NCBI GenBank assembly: GCA_958450365.1
Contig: CAUEEP010000222.1
Coordinates: 496,001 to 560,000 of the forward strand
Reading direction: 5' to 3'
Origin: Mesorhabditis belari
Lineage: Eukaryota; Nematoda; Chromadorea; Rhabditida; Rhabditidae
DNA: 64,000 nucleotides
Shown here: piece after piece, positions 11,279 to 23,700 of the stretch
Position numbering within the stretch: position 1 is the first letter of the stretch
Layout of the letters: each line of letters begins with the position of its first letter
Program-made: the position numbers and the translations under genes
The notes under the pieces: model-generated
Databases searched by the model: none
What the model was told of the DNA's origin: nothing
The model's input: the letters and a program-made list of their open reading frames with translations, nothing else

Positions 11279-14200
11279 ATGATCCCGCGATGGCTATCAC
11301 TTTTATTCCTACTTGGCACTCTATCGGCTGAATCGATGTTTAAACAGGTTTGTCGAAGGCTATAGATTTCTAAAAATCACGCCAAGCTCCAAGCTGGAAC
11401 GCACAACAGAAGTTAGATAACTTTTTCTAAGCGCTAGAATCTATTTTTTAAAGAACTCCCCCTGGGCAGGCTCTCCAAAGCCTCAACTTTTAAAGCATCC
11501 CAACTATACTTCCCTTTCGCCTCCAAAACTTTCCGTGCCATCCAGCATTCACAAAACCCTTCTCGAAATCCATCACCAAAGTACCCATTTTAGAGATTTC
11601 CCTTTGAGTAGTAAATGGGCATACTAAAGATGACTTTTTCCCAAAGAAGGATTCTTTGGCCATCTTAGGACCTTAGCTCTGGCCCTAGCCCTAGCCCTAG
11701 CCCTAGCCCTAAACCCTTTTGAGGTCCGCGATCACCTCACTTCTCATCGCTTGTTTGGGAGCTCAAATTAGCTCTAAGATTAATAAGTCCAAGACTCCAT
11801 TATCTAAACTTGGACCTAGACCCAAATTTTTGTCCTCAACAATCAAATTGCTTCCCAGTTTGGTAAAAAACGTTAAACGTTTTCAAATCTGATCACTAGA
11901 TTTCTCTAAATACGTCCATTCTCATTCTCGAGTTTCTAGTGGTGGCCATTTGTGCGCTGAAATCAAGGCTTTTCTTTGGAATTTGATTTTCAGCTTGCAA
12001 ACTGGCACGCACACTGGCTAATGGAAATAGAAAATCTTGTAGAATCTAAAATTTTATCTTGGCCTAGGGCCCAGCCTCAGAGACAGCCTCAGGATCAGTC
12101 TTAGGGTCCCCTAGTCCGCTAGAATATAGCGGAAAGCTTTCTTCTTCTTCATTTCCTTCTCCCCTTCCCCAAATGCCCCATTTCAAGCCCGGGATGATGT
12201 CTATTTATGGTATTTATGGGGGAAACGATGAGCCTTTGATCTCACCGCGGCCTCACCCCCAAATTTGTGTCTTTTTGGTGAGAAATGATTACCGATAATC
12301 GAATTGGCACGCACAGGTGCTACAGGGATACTGTAGAGATGGTTTTGGGCGCATTGGCTTAGGCTTGGGTAGCCGGTTTAATTACCCAACTCAAACTGAA
12401 TTTTGAAATTTTTGAAATGGCAGAAACTGGTATTGCAAAGAAATTAGAAATTCCAAATGACTTCCATAAGTCGCGGAAATGCAAAGAGCAAGCCGCTAGC
12501 TCGATCACCGGTCGAACAATAGCGCGCTACTCGATTCCGGATTAGTGCCTGGCGGAAATATGGGAAATGGGTCCCATAAATGAGCACATATGGTTACGTG
12601 ACATCCAGAAATGAAAAAGCCGAGCTGATTTGATGAAATGCGGCCCGGGATTTCACGGAATTCAACCAGTCCTGTTCCGGACTGGGTGTCCGGAGCAGGA
12701 TTGGTCCAAAACCCGAAAAAATGCTCAATTTTAAGCAAAGATTTAGCCGATCTGGAACTCACGAAACAGAAAAAAATTTAAAATTTTGATTTTTTATCAA
12801 CTTTAAAAAAGTGCACTTTTGGCGCAACTGGTTAGGCGCTTGGTTACGGAGCTGAACAACGAGGGTTCGAGTCCGTCGATGACCATGAGCTTCGCATTTT
12901 TGCAATTTCGTTTTTTGGAATGACTAGCATGCGCTCCAGATTGGCTAAATTTATGAAAAAGAAGTCGATTGATTGCATCGTTGGCAAGAAAACGCTTCGA
13001 ATTTGCTTCATCGGCTAATTTTAGCTATTTTTCTGCTAATATCAACTATATAGCAATTTTCTCGTCGTATTAGATGTTTACCCAGCTATAGGATGGCACT
13101 TATTGTGTGTTTGGTAAATGCTTTGGCCTAAAATAGCCATAGGACAGGTGTTCCAAACAAAGCCAAAACCCACCTTGACCAAATGACAGCCTGGCTACGA
13201 GAAAAGCTATCGAAACGCTAAAATGACTTCCAGATCGCGTAAAAACATCGATGATTAATCAGGGTTTCCCTGGAAAACTCGAGTTTTTTCGGTGAAACCT
13301 GATCACCCGGCTCAAGGCCGCTTCTCCTGAGAAATTCAAATTTTTCCCAAAAAATCCTTCAATCCTGGAACGCACGCTAGCTAGTTTACAAGATAGTTTT
13401 TTGAAAAAATCAAATTTGAAAATTTTTCCTACTAGACGAACAGCTTTAGTTTAAATGCAAATTCGAATGTGCAAATCGCCTTTTCTCCGTTCCCCTTTAC
13501 TCGAATTTGGCGCCCGAAAAGCCGAAAAACTGAAAAACGAACGCAAAAACTGTAGGAGATTGCAAAAAGTGAATTGAAATGCGTTAAAACTCACAAAATC
13601 GATTACGAAACGAATTTTGAAGGTTTTCGAAAATAAAAATCCAATTTTGAGCAAAGATTTGGCCGATCTGGAACTCACAAAACAAAAAAAATTAAAAATT
13701 TTTATTTTTGGTTAATTTTAAAAAAGTGCACTTTTGGCGCAACTGGTTAGGCGCTTGGTTAGGCTAGGCGGTTACGGGGCTGAGCAACGAGGGTTCGAGT
13801 CCCGGCACGGCCAGGAGTGTCGCATTTTTGTAATTTTTTTCGTTTCAGTCGCTAAAGGGTCGCTGCCAGAAGATCGAGTTCGATTTGTGCAAGGACATCC
13901 CTTACAATATGACGTTTTTCCCGAACCCGATGCTCGGCCAAGATCAACAGAACATCGACTCGGTGAGTGAAAGAGTTTGGCTCTGAAAGAGTTTGGCTTC
14001 ATTTGCATAAACTAGTGTGACATCCAGAATTGATAGAAAATTGGTTAAAAGTTGAAAAATTTGACGGAAACACTGAGATTTCCCTCTGAACACTGACAGT
14101 GAAATGAGAATGGGCGATTTTAAGCCGTTTTCTAAAAGCTAATGAGCTAGATTTTGAAACCGATCCTTGATCTGGATAGCATTTTAGATTTTGGTTTATT

Positions 14201-17200
14201 CAAAAGTTATTATTTTAAAGATTTAACATATCTAGATATTTTATGTCTAGATCTTATATCTAATATCTAAGATCTACTGCTACAAACTCCCACTCCAAAT
14301 TTTCGTCACCCCGAATTGTACAAGCGCTTCCCCATAAACCCATTCCCCCCTAAAGGTGTCAGAAAAATATCAATAACAGCGATAATCAGTGCCCGCGTTT
14401 TCCCATCGCGCTCTTTTACGACCCATCAAAAACGCGCCGCTCAAACAGAAGAAAATGCTTTTGCGCTTTTGAAATTGCCTTTCCTGGATGGCACGAGAGA
14501 TTTTTAAAAGCTCAAAAAGTCGATTGCTTTCATTTGCGAAAATTGAACGAGGCGAAAAAGATTGGGGAAAAGTTTTAAGATCGAAGGAATTTAAGTCATT
14601 TTTTGGGCTCCTGAACACAACTTAGCTTATCGAAAGCTCAAAAAGTCGATTGCTTTCATTTGCGAAAATTCAAAACAGGCAGAAAAAGATTGGGTTGAAA
14701 AAAGGTTTTTTAAGATTGCAGCAGGGAATTTAAGGAATTTTTTTGGCGATCCTGGAGCACAACTTAGCTTATAGAAAGCTTAGAAAGTCTTAGAAATGAA
14801 TACAAAAAAATTATGCAAATTTCCCTCTACTTAGAATCTACCTCGACCTAGTCTTCTTTTTCTGGCCCCTTTTTTATCCTGTGCACTCCAGAAAATTGGA
14901 ATTCAAACAAAACGAGAAAAGAGGAGCGCCTAATTCGATGATTTCCGTACACAGAACTCGAGAGGAACCAGAGACAAGGCAGAGAGACGATGAATTCCCT
15001 CGAGGCGAAATTACATTAGATTCTAGAAACCGGGCGGTCTTTTTGAAAGCTGTTTTGCTCATTCTGGAATGCACACTATAAGAAAATGAAGAGTTTAAAA
15101 GATTTGGAGCTTTTTGAACGATTTGGTTTTCGGTGTGCTAGATGGGGAGCGTTTCCGTAGCCTCGAGAAGGCTAACAATAAGATATTTTTGATATTTTGT
15201 CCATTCTGGAATGCACACTATAGGAAAATGAAGAGTTTAAAAGATTTGGAGCTTTTTGAACGATTTGGTTTTCGGTGTGCTAGATGGGGAGCGTTTCCGT
15301 AGCCTCGAGAAGGCTAGCAATAAGATATTTTTGATATTTTGTCCATTCTGGAACGCACACTAGCAGAAAATGATGAGTTTAAGGGAGTTTGTAGCTTTTT
15401 GAACAATTTGGTTTTTGGGTGTGCCAGATGACAAGCGTTTCGACGAACTGAGAAGGGTTTGCGGCTTGAAAATGCGCATTTTGGTAGTTCTGGCAGGCAC
15501 ACTAGCAGAAAATGAAAGAATTCTAGCATTTTAAGGCCTTCAAACTTTCAAACAGAAGGCCTTCAAACTTTGGCGCAGTGGGAAAATGAAGGTTCCCAGT
15601 CAAACGACCCGGGTTCGAGTCCGGGAGCGGCCAAAAAAATTTTCTTTTTTCTTTAAATTGCAGAATTCTTTCAGAATCTCATTTCGGGTATTTGCGAGGA
15701 TGGTTGAGTGATTGGCGCTCATCTGTTTTGTCAGCTTTTTTGGCTTTTTTCGCTTTTTCGGAAAATTCAGATGAATGTCTTTCATTCAATCATCCCGCGA
15801 CAGGGAAATGGATTCTTGAGGATTTTCTGAAAGAAAAAAACTAAAAACGAATCGTTTTAGCATTTAAAAACAATTTTAAGCAAAAAAAAAAAAAAAAATT
15901 TTTTTGACCACTCTCGGACTCGAACCCTGATCGTTTGACTGGGAAATCCAAAATTTCCCACTGCGCCAAAAATTTTTTAGCTTAAAATCTTTTACAAAAT
16001 AAACCAAACTATAGCCTGATATCCAGGATTAACCAAAAATTCGGTGAAAATGGCAAAATCGCTCTTTAGACCTTCCAAAACCAGTGACAAAGCAACAACG
16101 CAATGAGAATGCGCGCTTTTCTCTCATTCTGTACTATAAAACAATGAAATTTTCAAGCCAACCCCCTTCCTGGGAGGCAACTTAGATGTTGAATAGAGTT
16201 TTAACCGTCGAGCTTCACAAACTTTCAGCTTCACATGTACACGGACCACTTCAAGCCGTTGATTCTCACAAAATGCCATCCGCACTTGAAATTCTTCGTT
16301 TGCTCAGGTATTCCAACTGTCAAAGCCGCCTGTGAGCTTTATAAGTTTCAGTTTTTGCTCCAATGTGTCCAAAAGACGTGCCGCAGGCGGTGACGAGCTG
16401 CAAATCATTGTGCGAACAGGTGAGAAACAAAAATTTTCAAATTCCTTCAAATTCCATCAAACTAATCAACTAGGAATCCCCGGTGACATCCAGAAAGCCC
16501 GCTAAGCGTAAAGAAATCGCGAATGGGTCTAATTAAGGCCCCTTTTCATCCCCAAAGAGAAACCGTGATCGAAACAGATGTTGTCTTGCCTTCAATACTC
16601 ACCATGTACATCCCTCCAGCTCCAGTCCACGTGTAGGCCATATTTCTTGAGCATCTGGAATGAGATCTTTCCCCTTTTCTTCTTTCCTTTTTCTTCTTTC
16701 CCTTTCTTCTTTCCCTTCCCCGACAATATGTGGTAATTGAGCAGATTTTGAGTTTTCTGGCAAAGATTTCAGGCAAAGCACTCTGGAAAAATTTGCATAA
16801 ACTAGTGTGACATCCAGAATTGATAGAAAATTAGTTAAAAGTTGAGAAATTTGATGGAAAGACTGAGATTTCTCTCTGAGCACTGATCGTGAAATGAGAA
16901 TGGACGATTTTAAGCCGTTTTTTACAAGCTAATGAGCTAAATTTTGAAGCCAATCCTTGATCTGGATAGCATTTTAGATTTTGGTGTATGGCTAAATGGT
17001 TTATAACACACAAAAAAATATCCAGGGTCAGGGTGATCCTGTACTATAAAATACTATGTACTGTAGGTCTGGAATTCTGGAAATGCTGAAAATAGTCTGG
17101 AAACATTTTCATAAACTAGTGTGACATCCAGAATTGTTAGAAGATTGGTTAAAACTTGCGAGATTTGATGGAAACACTGAGATTTCCCTCTAAGCACTGA

Positions 17201-20200
17201 CGGTGAAATGAGAATGGACGATTTTAAGCCGTTTTTTCAAACTAAATGCGCTAAATTTTGAAGCCAATCCTTGATCTGGAAGTCATTTTAGATTTTGGTT
17301 TATGGCTAAACGTTTTACAATACAAAAAATATCCAGGATCACCCTTTGTACTATGTACAGTAGAAAATAGCATTTTCGTACAGTATTTTCTGTCTTAAAT
17401 TCTCCCGTGCGCTCCAGATCTCGAAGATCTGATGGTTGTTTTTGATTGGCTTGGGGAAAGGGGGAGAATTGTTTAGGGTAATATTTTCTCGGAGTCTGAG
17501 GGCAGGGGACCAGCTGTCCAGCCCCGACAAACTTCCGGCCAATAATGAGAACGGAAATGTGGGGGTGAAAGGGTTCAGTAAATTATTGGAAAGAGATCGA
17601 GGTCAGGGTCAAGGCCAGGACCAGGACCAGGGCCAGGGCCAGGACCAGGGCCAGGACCAGGACCAGGGCCAGACCTAGAACCAGCTACAGGCTACCCTAG
17701 ATCCTGAAAATCTGTTCAAAACTATCTGTAACCAATCTGAAAGCAATTTCTTCTAGGTGAAAGCTGGCTGCAAATCTCTACTCGATCAGTATGGTTTGGC
17801 TTGGCCCGAGCTGCTCGAATGCGATCGTTTCCCTGAGATCAACCAGGGTTTATGCATGAATCCGCCCGAGGGAACGCAGCAAAGGTAAGGAGAACAAAAC
17901 TCACAGGTTTACGGTCCTGAAGAGTCTAAAGGATTTGGAGCTCTGACCAGTGTACCCTGCAACTCTAGAGACCCTAGGAGTACCCCGGGACCCTGGATCC
18001 TGGGACTCAGCCCTGAGATTCTAAAAGAATCGGACAAAGGTTCTAGAGGGCCTGAAACCCTGGAAACCTCTAGAGGATCCTGGGGCTCCTGAGGACCCTG
18101 GGACCCTGGGGATCCTGGGGCTCCTGGGGCCTGGGGTCCTGGGGACCCTGGGGCCCCTGGGGATCCGGGGCCCTGGGGATCCTGGCCGCCGCCCGGGATC
18201 CTGGGGCCTGGGATCCTGGCCCTGGGGATCCTGGGGCTCCTGGGGATCCTGGGGCTCCTGGGGATCCTGGGGCCCTGGGGATCCTGGGGCTCCTGGGGAT
18301 CCTGGGGCCCTGGGGATCCTGGTCCTAGAGGGAGATCCTGGGAACCTTAGAGCCTGCCTAGAGGCCCGTATCTGGGGTCCGAATCCTGACGAACCTTGAG
18401 GAACAGGATTCTAGGGATCCTTAGCAAATCCTAGAGGACCCTGGGACCCTTAGACCCTAGAGCCTGGACCCTAAAGCCTGGACCCTGGGATCCTAGGACC
18501 CTGGGACCCTTAGACCCTAACTGGACCCTGGGTCTAGAAGTCTAGACCCTACCCTGATCTCAGATTCTAGGGGGCCCTGGGATGCTAGATTTTGGGACCT
18601 TGGGACCCTGGAGATTCTGTGAATAAGGAGCCCATCGACTACGTGATTATCCAAATATAAAATCTTTCAGTCCCTCGCCCTCAGGCTCCTTCGCCCGACC
18701 CCATTCTCCATCAAAACCTCCATCTTGTCCATCGCATCTCGTAAACGTCGACCCGCAGGACAGCAACGGCGCCTGTGCTCTACCATGCGAGCACAACACT
18801 TTCTTCACCAAGGACGATAAAAGGGGTGGGTACGGTACAAAGTACTACGTACTGTACATAGTACTAATACGTAGTATACTTATTTTTCTACTTTTTTTCT
18901 CTTTTCGACTGTACTGCGCTCCAGATAGCCCAAAAATTTGTTTAAAGACCTGGCTTCACCTTTAGAAACACTTCAATAAAGCTGTGTTCAAGTTCAAGCG
19001 AAAATCTCCATTTTCTATGATCAAATCTTCAAATTTTTAAGTTTTTTAGCCGATCTGGATATCAGTTTAGATATCTACAATTTTAGATTTGCATTAGATT
19101 TAAATTAGATTTTTAATTTTTTCCGGTTCAGTCCTAGGGACCGATCCAGTCTAAAATTTTCATTTTCATAATTTTCATAATTTTCTTTCAAAACATTCTC
19201 ATGTGCGTTCCAGATGAGCGAAATCGCAAAAAATTATCTAGGATTACACATTCGAGACGCTTTTTTTAAAGCCGAACTCCGTTCTGAGACCTCTAGGTCA
19301 ATGCCCTGAGACCTCCAGGCTCGGCATCTGGTCCAGCACTCTAGGATAAGCTATCTGGATGTCACACTAGGTTTTCCCATCAAAAAAGGGATGATAGGCT
19401 ATGACTAGATCGTACTGTGCATAGTGCTACGTACTGTACATAGTGCTAATACGTAGTATACTTATTTTTCTACTTTTTTTCTATTTTCGACTGTACTGCG
19501 CTCCAGATAGCCCAAAAATTTATTTAAAGACCTGGCTTCACCTTTAGAAACACTTCAATAAAGCTGTGTTCAAGTTCAAGCGAAAATCTCCATTTTCTAT
19601 GATCAAATCTTGAAATTTTTTAGTTTTTTAGCCGATCTGGATATCAGTCTAGATATCTACAATTTTAGATTTTTAATTTTAATTATTTAAACTTTTTTAG
19701 CTTTTTTTTAGCTATCCCTTTTAGCTACCGTAATCCCTTGATTACTGTAGGGCTTTTAAATCCCTTTCAATTGATGATTTAATGAATTCAGTTGCCTCCT
19801 CGTGGATGGTCGCACTCGGAGCGGTGAATCTAGCGCTCGCCGCTTTCACTTTCCTCACCTACATCATCGATCGACACCGTTTCCGTTTCCCAGAGAGGTT
19901 TTTTTTGAAAATTCTCTAATTTCCGTCAATCCTGGAACGCACACGATATTCTAAAACGATCAAAAACAATTTTCAGATGCGTTTTCTTCATGTCACTTTG
20001 CATGGCGATCCTCTCAATCCCAAACCTCTTCCTGCTGTTCTGGCGCTTCCAGGAGATGGCTTGCGAGCAGCTACACTCCGGACAATCCTATGTGGTAATT
20101 TTCCTCCATTTTCTCCCAAAAAAAACAAAACCTTCCGGCTCTAGGCGGACTCGAACCAGGACCACTCAGATCACTAGCCAAGCTCGCTAACCACTTGACC

Positions 20201-20726
20201 ACCAAAATCTTATCGTAGATCTAACAATTAGAGATTTTAACAGAATCTGTGCGCTCCAGGATTTACAAAAAATAACTCGCTAGAGCTCAAATTTGCATAA
20301 GTCGGCTTTAATTCGGCCATTCTCAAATAATGCAAATGCAAGAAATGAAAAACATGGAAAAAGCTTAAAGAAAAAGATTGCAAAACAAGCTGTGCCTTCC
20401 AGAACACACAAAAGTGAATGAAAACCCGGATTTACAGACTTTTGCCGGCTTTGAGAACCACCGTTGCCTTCTCTCGTTCTCGCTCATCTACTACTTCAGC
20501 ACGGCGGCGAGTCTCTGGTGGCTGATGTTCGCCTTCACGTGGTTTGTGTAATTTTAACAAGCTCAGGCTTGGTCCTGGTTCAGGGACCGAGTTTGGAATG
20601 ACCTTGGACCTGGCTTGGGTACAAGGTCAGTACAAAGCTTGTACTGACCTTGTACCCGAGCCAGGTCCAAGGTCACTACAAGGGATCCTGATTGGGCTTG
20701 GTTCAAAGGCTTGTTCTTGTTCTGGT

Positions 20727-20764
<38 letters not shown>

Positions 20765-23700
20765 AGGTTCTGGTTCTGGGTCCGTCCACAGTCCGTCCGT
20801 CAATCCGTCCGACCCAAAGCCAATCTTGGACCAAGTCTAGGGTCTATTCCAGGCCAGGATCCATGCCTGATCCATGTTTAGAACCCTGCTTAGGGTCTGG
20901 GTCCTACTAAATTCATGACCGATCCAGTCTAAGGTTCAGGGTTGACCTAAGACCGACCCAGTCTAGGGTCCAGGTCTAGGACCCAGGGTCGAGGGTCTTG
21001 GCTCCAGGGTCGACCAAAGCCTAAGCTAGGTCCAGGGCCTAAGCCTAAGCCTGAGCCGGCAGGTTATCCTGGTCCAGGACTGGTACCCGGATCAGAATCT
21101 CTACCGGATCCGGGTCCTCGTTCCTGCTCAGAGTCCATATCTGGTTCTGTACACCGGGCCAGAACATCCTAGCCTGCCTGCAGAACAGCCTGCCAACTAC
21201 TGTACTTCCTACAGTACTCCTAATCACTTTCCATCCAGGTACCTCTCGGCCGGTCGTCGCTGGGTTCCCGAAGGTGTCGAGGCTTGCTCACCGTACGTAC
21301 ATTTGATCGCCTGGGGCACAGCGGCATTGGCAACCATTGTCGTGCTCGTGATGAGACGGGTCAGTTCAAATTGTTCAGAATAGCAATTGTTCACTACCGC
21401 TAGTTCACTAGCTGTCGTCAGCCTCTTTCTGGGGTACTGTAGGTTGTGGGTACTGTAGCCAAAGATCAAGTTTGACTGTGTGTTGTCAAATTTGCATAGA
21501 AATGGACGGTGCATTCCAGCTTGCCGTATCCCCTTTCCTCCAGAGCTCCAGCTTATCCACTTTTTAGGTAGACGCCTCCGAATTGACGGGCTTGTGCTCG
21601 GTGGGGAATCAAGATCCGGAATCGCTTCTCTACTTCTCGCTACTGCCCCGTTTAAGCGCCACCCTTTTGGGCGTGTTCTTCATCGTTGCTGGATTGAGCG
21701 GAATGTGCAAAGAGGGACAATCGCTGAGGAGAAGGGTCAGTTCAGAAAAAATCGCAGCCAGAGTCCAAAATCACAAACGCAAACGAAAAAGCGAAACTCT
21801 ATCAAGTAGAAACACTAGTGTGACATCCAGATCGCCCATTTCACGTCTTAAACAGAAGATTTGCTTTGTCTTGGCGAAGAAATTCGACCAGTCCTATTCA
21901 CAACCCTAGCCAGGATGGTCTTAAACCCCAAAATCACAAAAGCAAAACTCTATCAAGTAGAAACACTAGCGTGACACCCAGATCACCCATTTCTCGTCTT
22001 AAACAGAAGATTCGCTTTGTCTCGGCGAAGAAATCCGACCAGTCCTATTCACAACCACAGCCAGGCCGCTCAGGATCACAAATTAACTCCATTAAACGCT
22101 CGGAAACCCATAAAATCCACACAAATCGCCAAAAAGTGGCTCCTAGCCCCAACTCGATGCAACTGTTGCCCTGGGCGGGGGGGCGGGGGTCCAACAACCC
22201 TTTAGGACCACCCTGGCTGGTTGCGGATAGGACTGGTCGGATTTTTTAGCCGAGACAAAGCAAATCTTCTGTTTAAGACGAGAAATGGGTGATCTGGGTG
22301 TCACGCTAGTGTTTCTACTTGATAGCGTTACCCCTTTGCGATTTTGGAGTTTAAGACTATACTGGCCAGGGTTATGAATAGGACTGGTCGAATTTCTTCG
22401 CCAAGACAAAGCAAAGTCTTGTATTTGAGACGTGAAATGGATGATCTGGATGGCACACTAGTGTTTCTATTTGATAAAGTTGCCCCTTTGCGATTTTGGG
22501 CCATGGCTGGTCAGTACCCTGTACCCTGTCAACACCCTTACGTGCTCCAGGAGTACCCGAACTTCTGGCTTTTTGGAACAAGATTTTTGGCCGTTCTGGA
22601 GCGCACTAGGACCAATAAACCCATCAAAACCATCAATTGAATGAGTAAATCTGCGCAGAATTGAGTTTGGCTTAAAAAAAAGGTTTTTGAATGTGAAAGG
22701 TAGGAAATTTTTTTCGTTTTGGCTTATCTGGAACGCACATGACAATTTTTTTGTTTGAAATCAAAAGGAAAAAAAAAGGGGATTTTTTACTAAAGAGGTC
22801 GGTCATAAATTCATCCACTTTAATGGGGTGAGTACAAAGAGAAAATCGCGGGAGAAGGAAAACAAAAGATTAAGATCGCCTTTTCCCCGTCCCCATCCAA
22901 CTTTCCCCTTTCATCTTTTAGCACCTGGAATCGAAACGGGGGAAAACTGACTTTTGAGCTAGCTGGCAATCCCACCAAATCTTTTTTGATTAATTGATTG
23001 GCAATTGCACTTTACTTTGATGGAAAACCTAGTGTGACATCCAGATTGGCGCCTGGATAAAAAGCAGACCGAGTGCGCTAGAAGGAAAGCGTTTACGTAG
23101 GAGCATAAAGTACAGCCAGCCTAAGCATCGAATTGATTGGCTAGACCCAAATTTTTTGATTGGAAAACCTAGTGTGACATCCAGATCGGCACTTGGATGA
23201 AAAGCAGACTAAGTGCGCTAGAAGGAAAGCGTTTACAAGCGAGCATAAAGTACAGTGAGCCTGAGCATCGAATTGATTGACTAGACCCAAATTTTTTGAT
23301 TGGAAAACCTAGTGTGACATCCAGATTGATTGCCTCTTGCTTTAAAAATTTATTTTCTTGTATATAAGCCAAGAAAATCTTAGAGTTCTACTTCCAGGGT
23401 ACCGATACGTCGAAAAACGAGAAGCTGGTGCTGAAGATGATCATGTTTTGCATTTTCTACCTGCTCCCAATGTGCACAGTGCTCGTCTGTGACTATCTCC
23501 ATTTCCACGATGTCAAAGCGACCAGCAGAGCGACGATCGAATGCAAGCTGTTGGTTTCGAGACATTCTCGAGAATTTTAAGTCGTATTTTTTATCAAGGG
23601 CCCTCAGGGGCCTCTGAACCTCAGGCCAGCCTTAGATACAGTACCAAATTCCCAATTTTCAGCTTCGGCGGCGTCGAGGCGGGCCTCTGCAAGCAGCCGC

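Larger units (their letters stand above)
11348..13848. other. Frizzled intron 1: boxed repeats and a GCCCTA run
   Basis: Boxes at about 11394, 11535, 12002, 12304, 12598, 12752, 12929, 13223, 13365 and 13668. Many gaps are ~141 bp or twice that. A short GCCCTA tandem run is at about 11680-11715. Two related tRNA-like repeats are listed separately. No extra exon was recognised. Confidence 0.6.
13985..17400. repeat. Dispersed repeat AACTAGTGTGACATCCAG (3 copies) in Frizzled introns
   Basis: A ~200-bp block beginning CATAAACTAGTGTGACATCC and ending near GATCTGGATAGCATTTTAG occurs at about 14005-14200, 16795-16990 and 17105-17300. It contains two boxes about 153 bp apart. Confidence 0.75.

Noticed and set aside
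17436..17678. Open frame ending in QGQDQ repeats
   Set aside because: It comes from the intron 4 minisatellite; the Frizzled exons on both sides join in phase without it.
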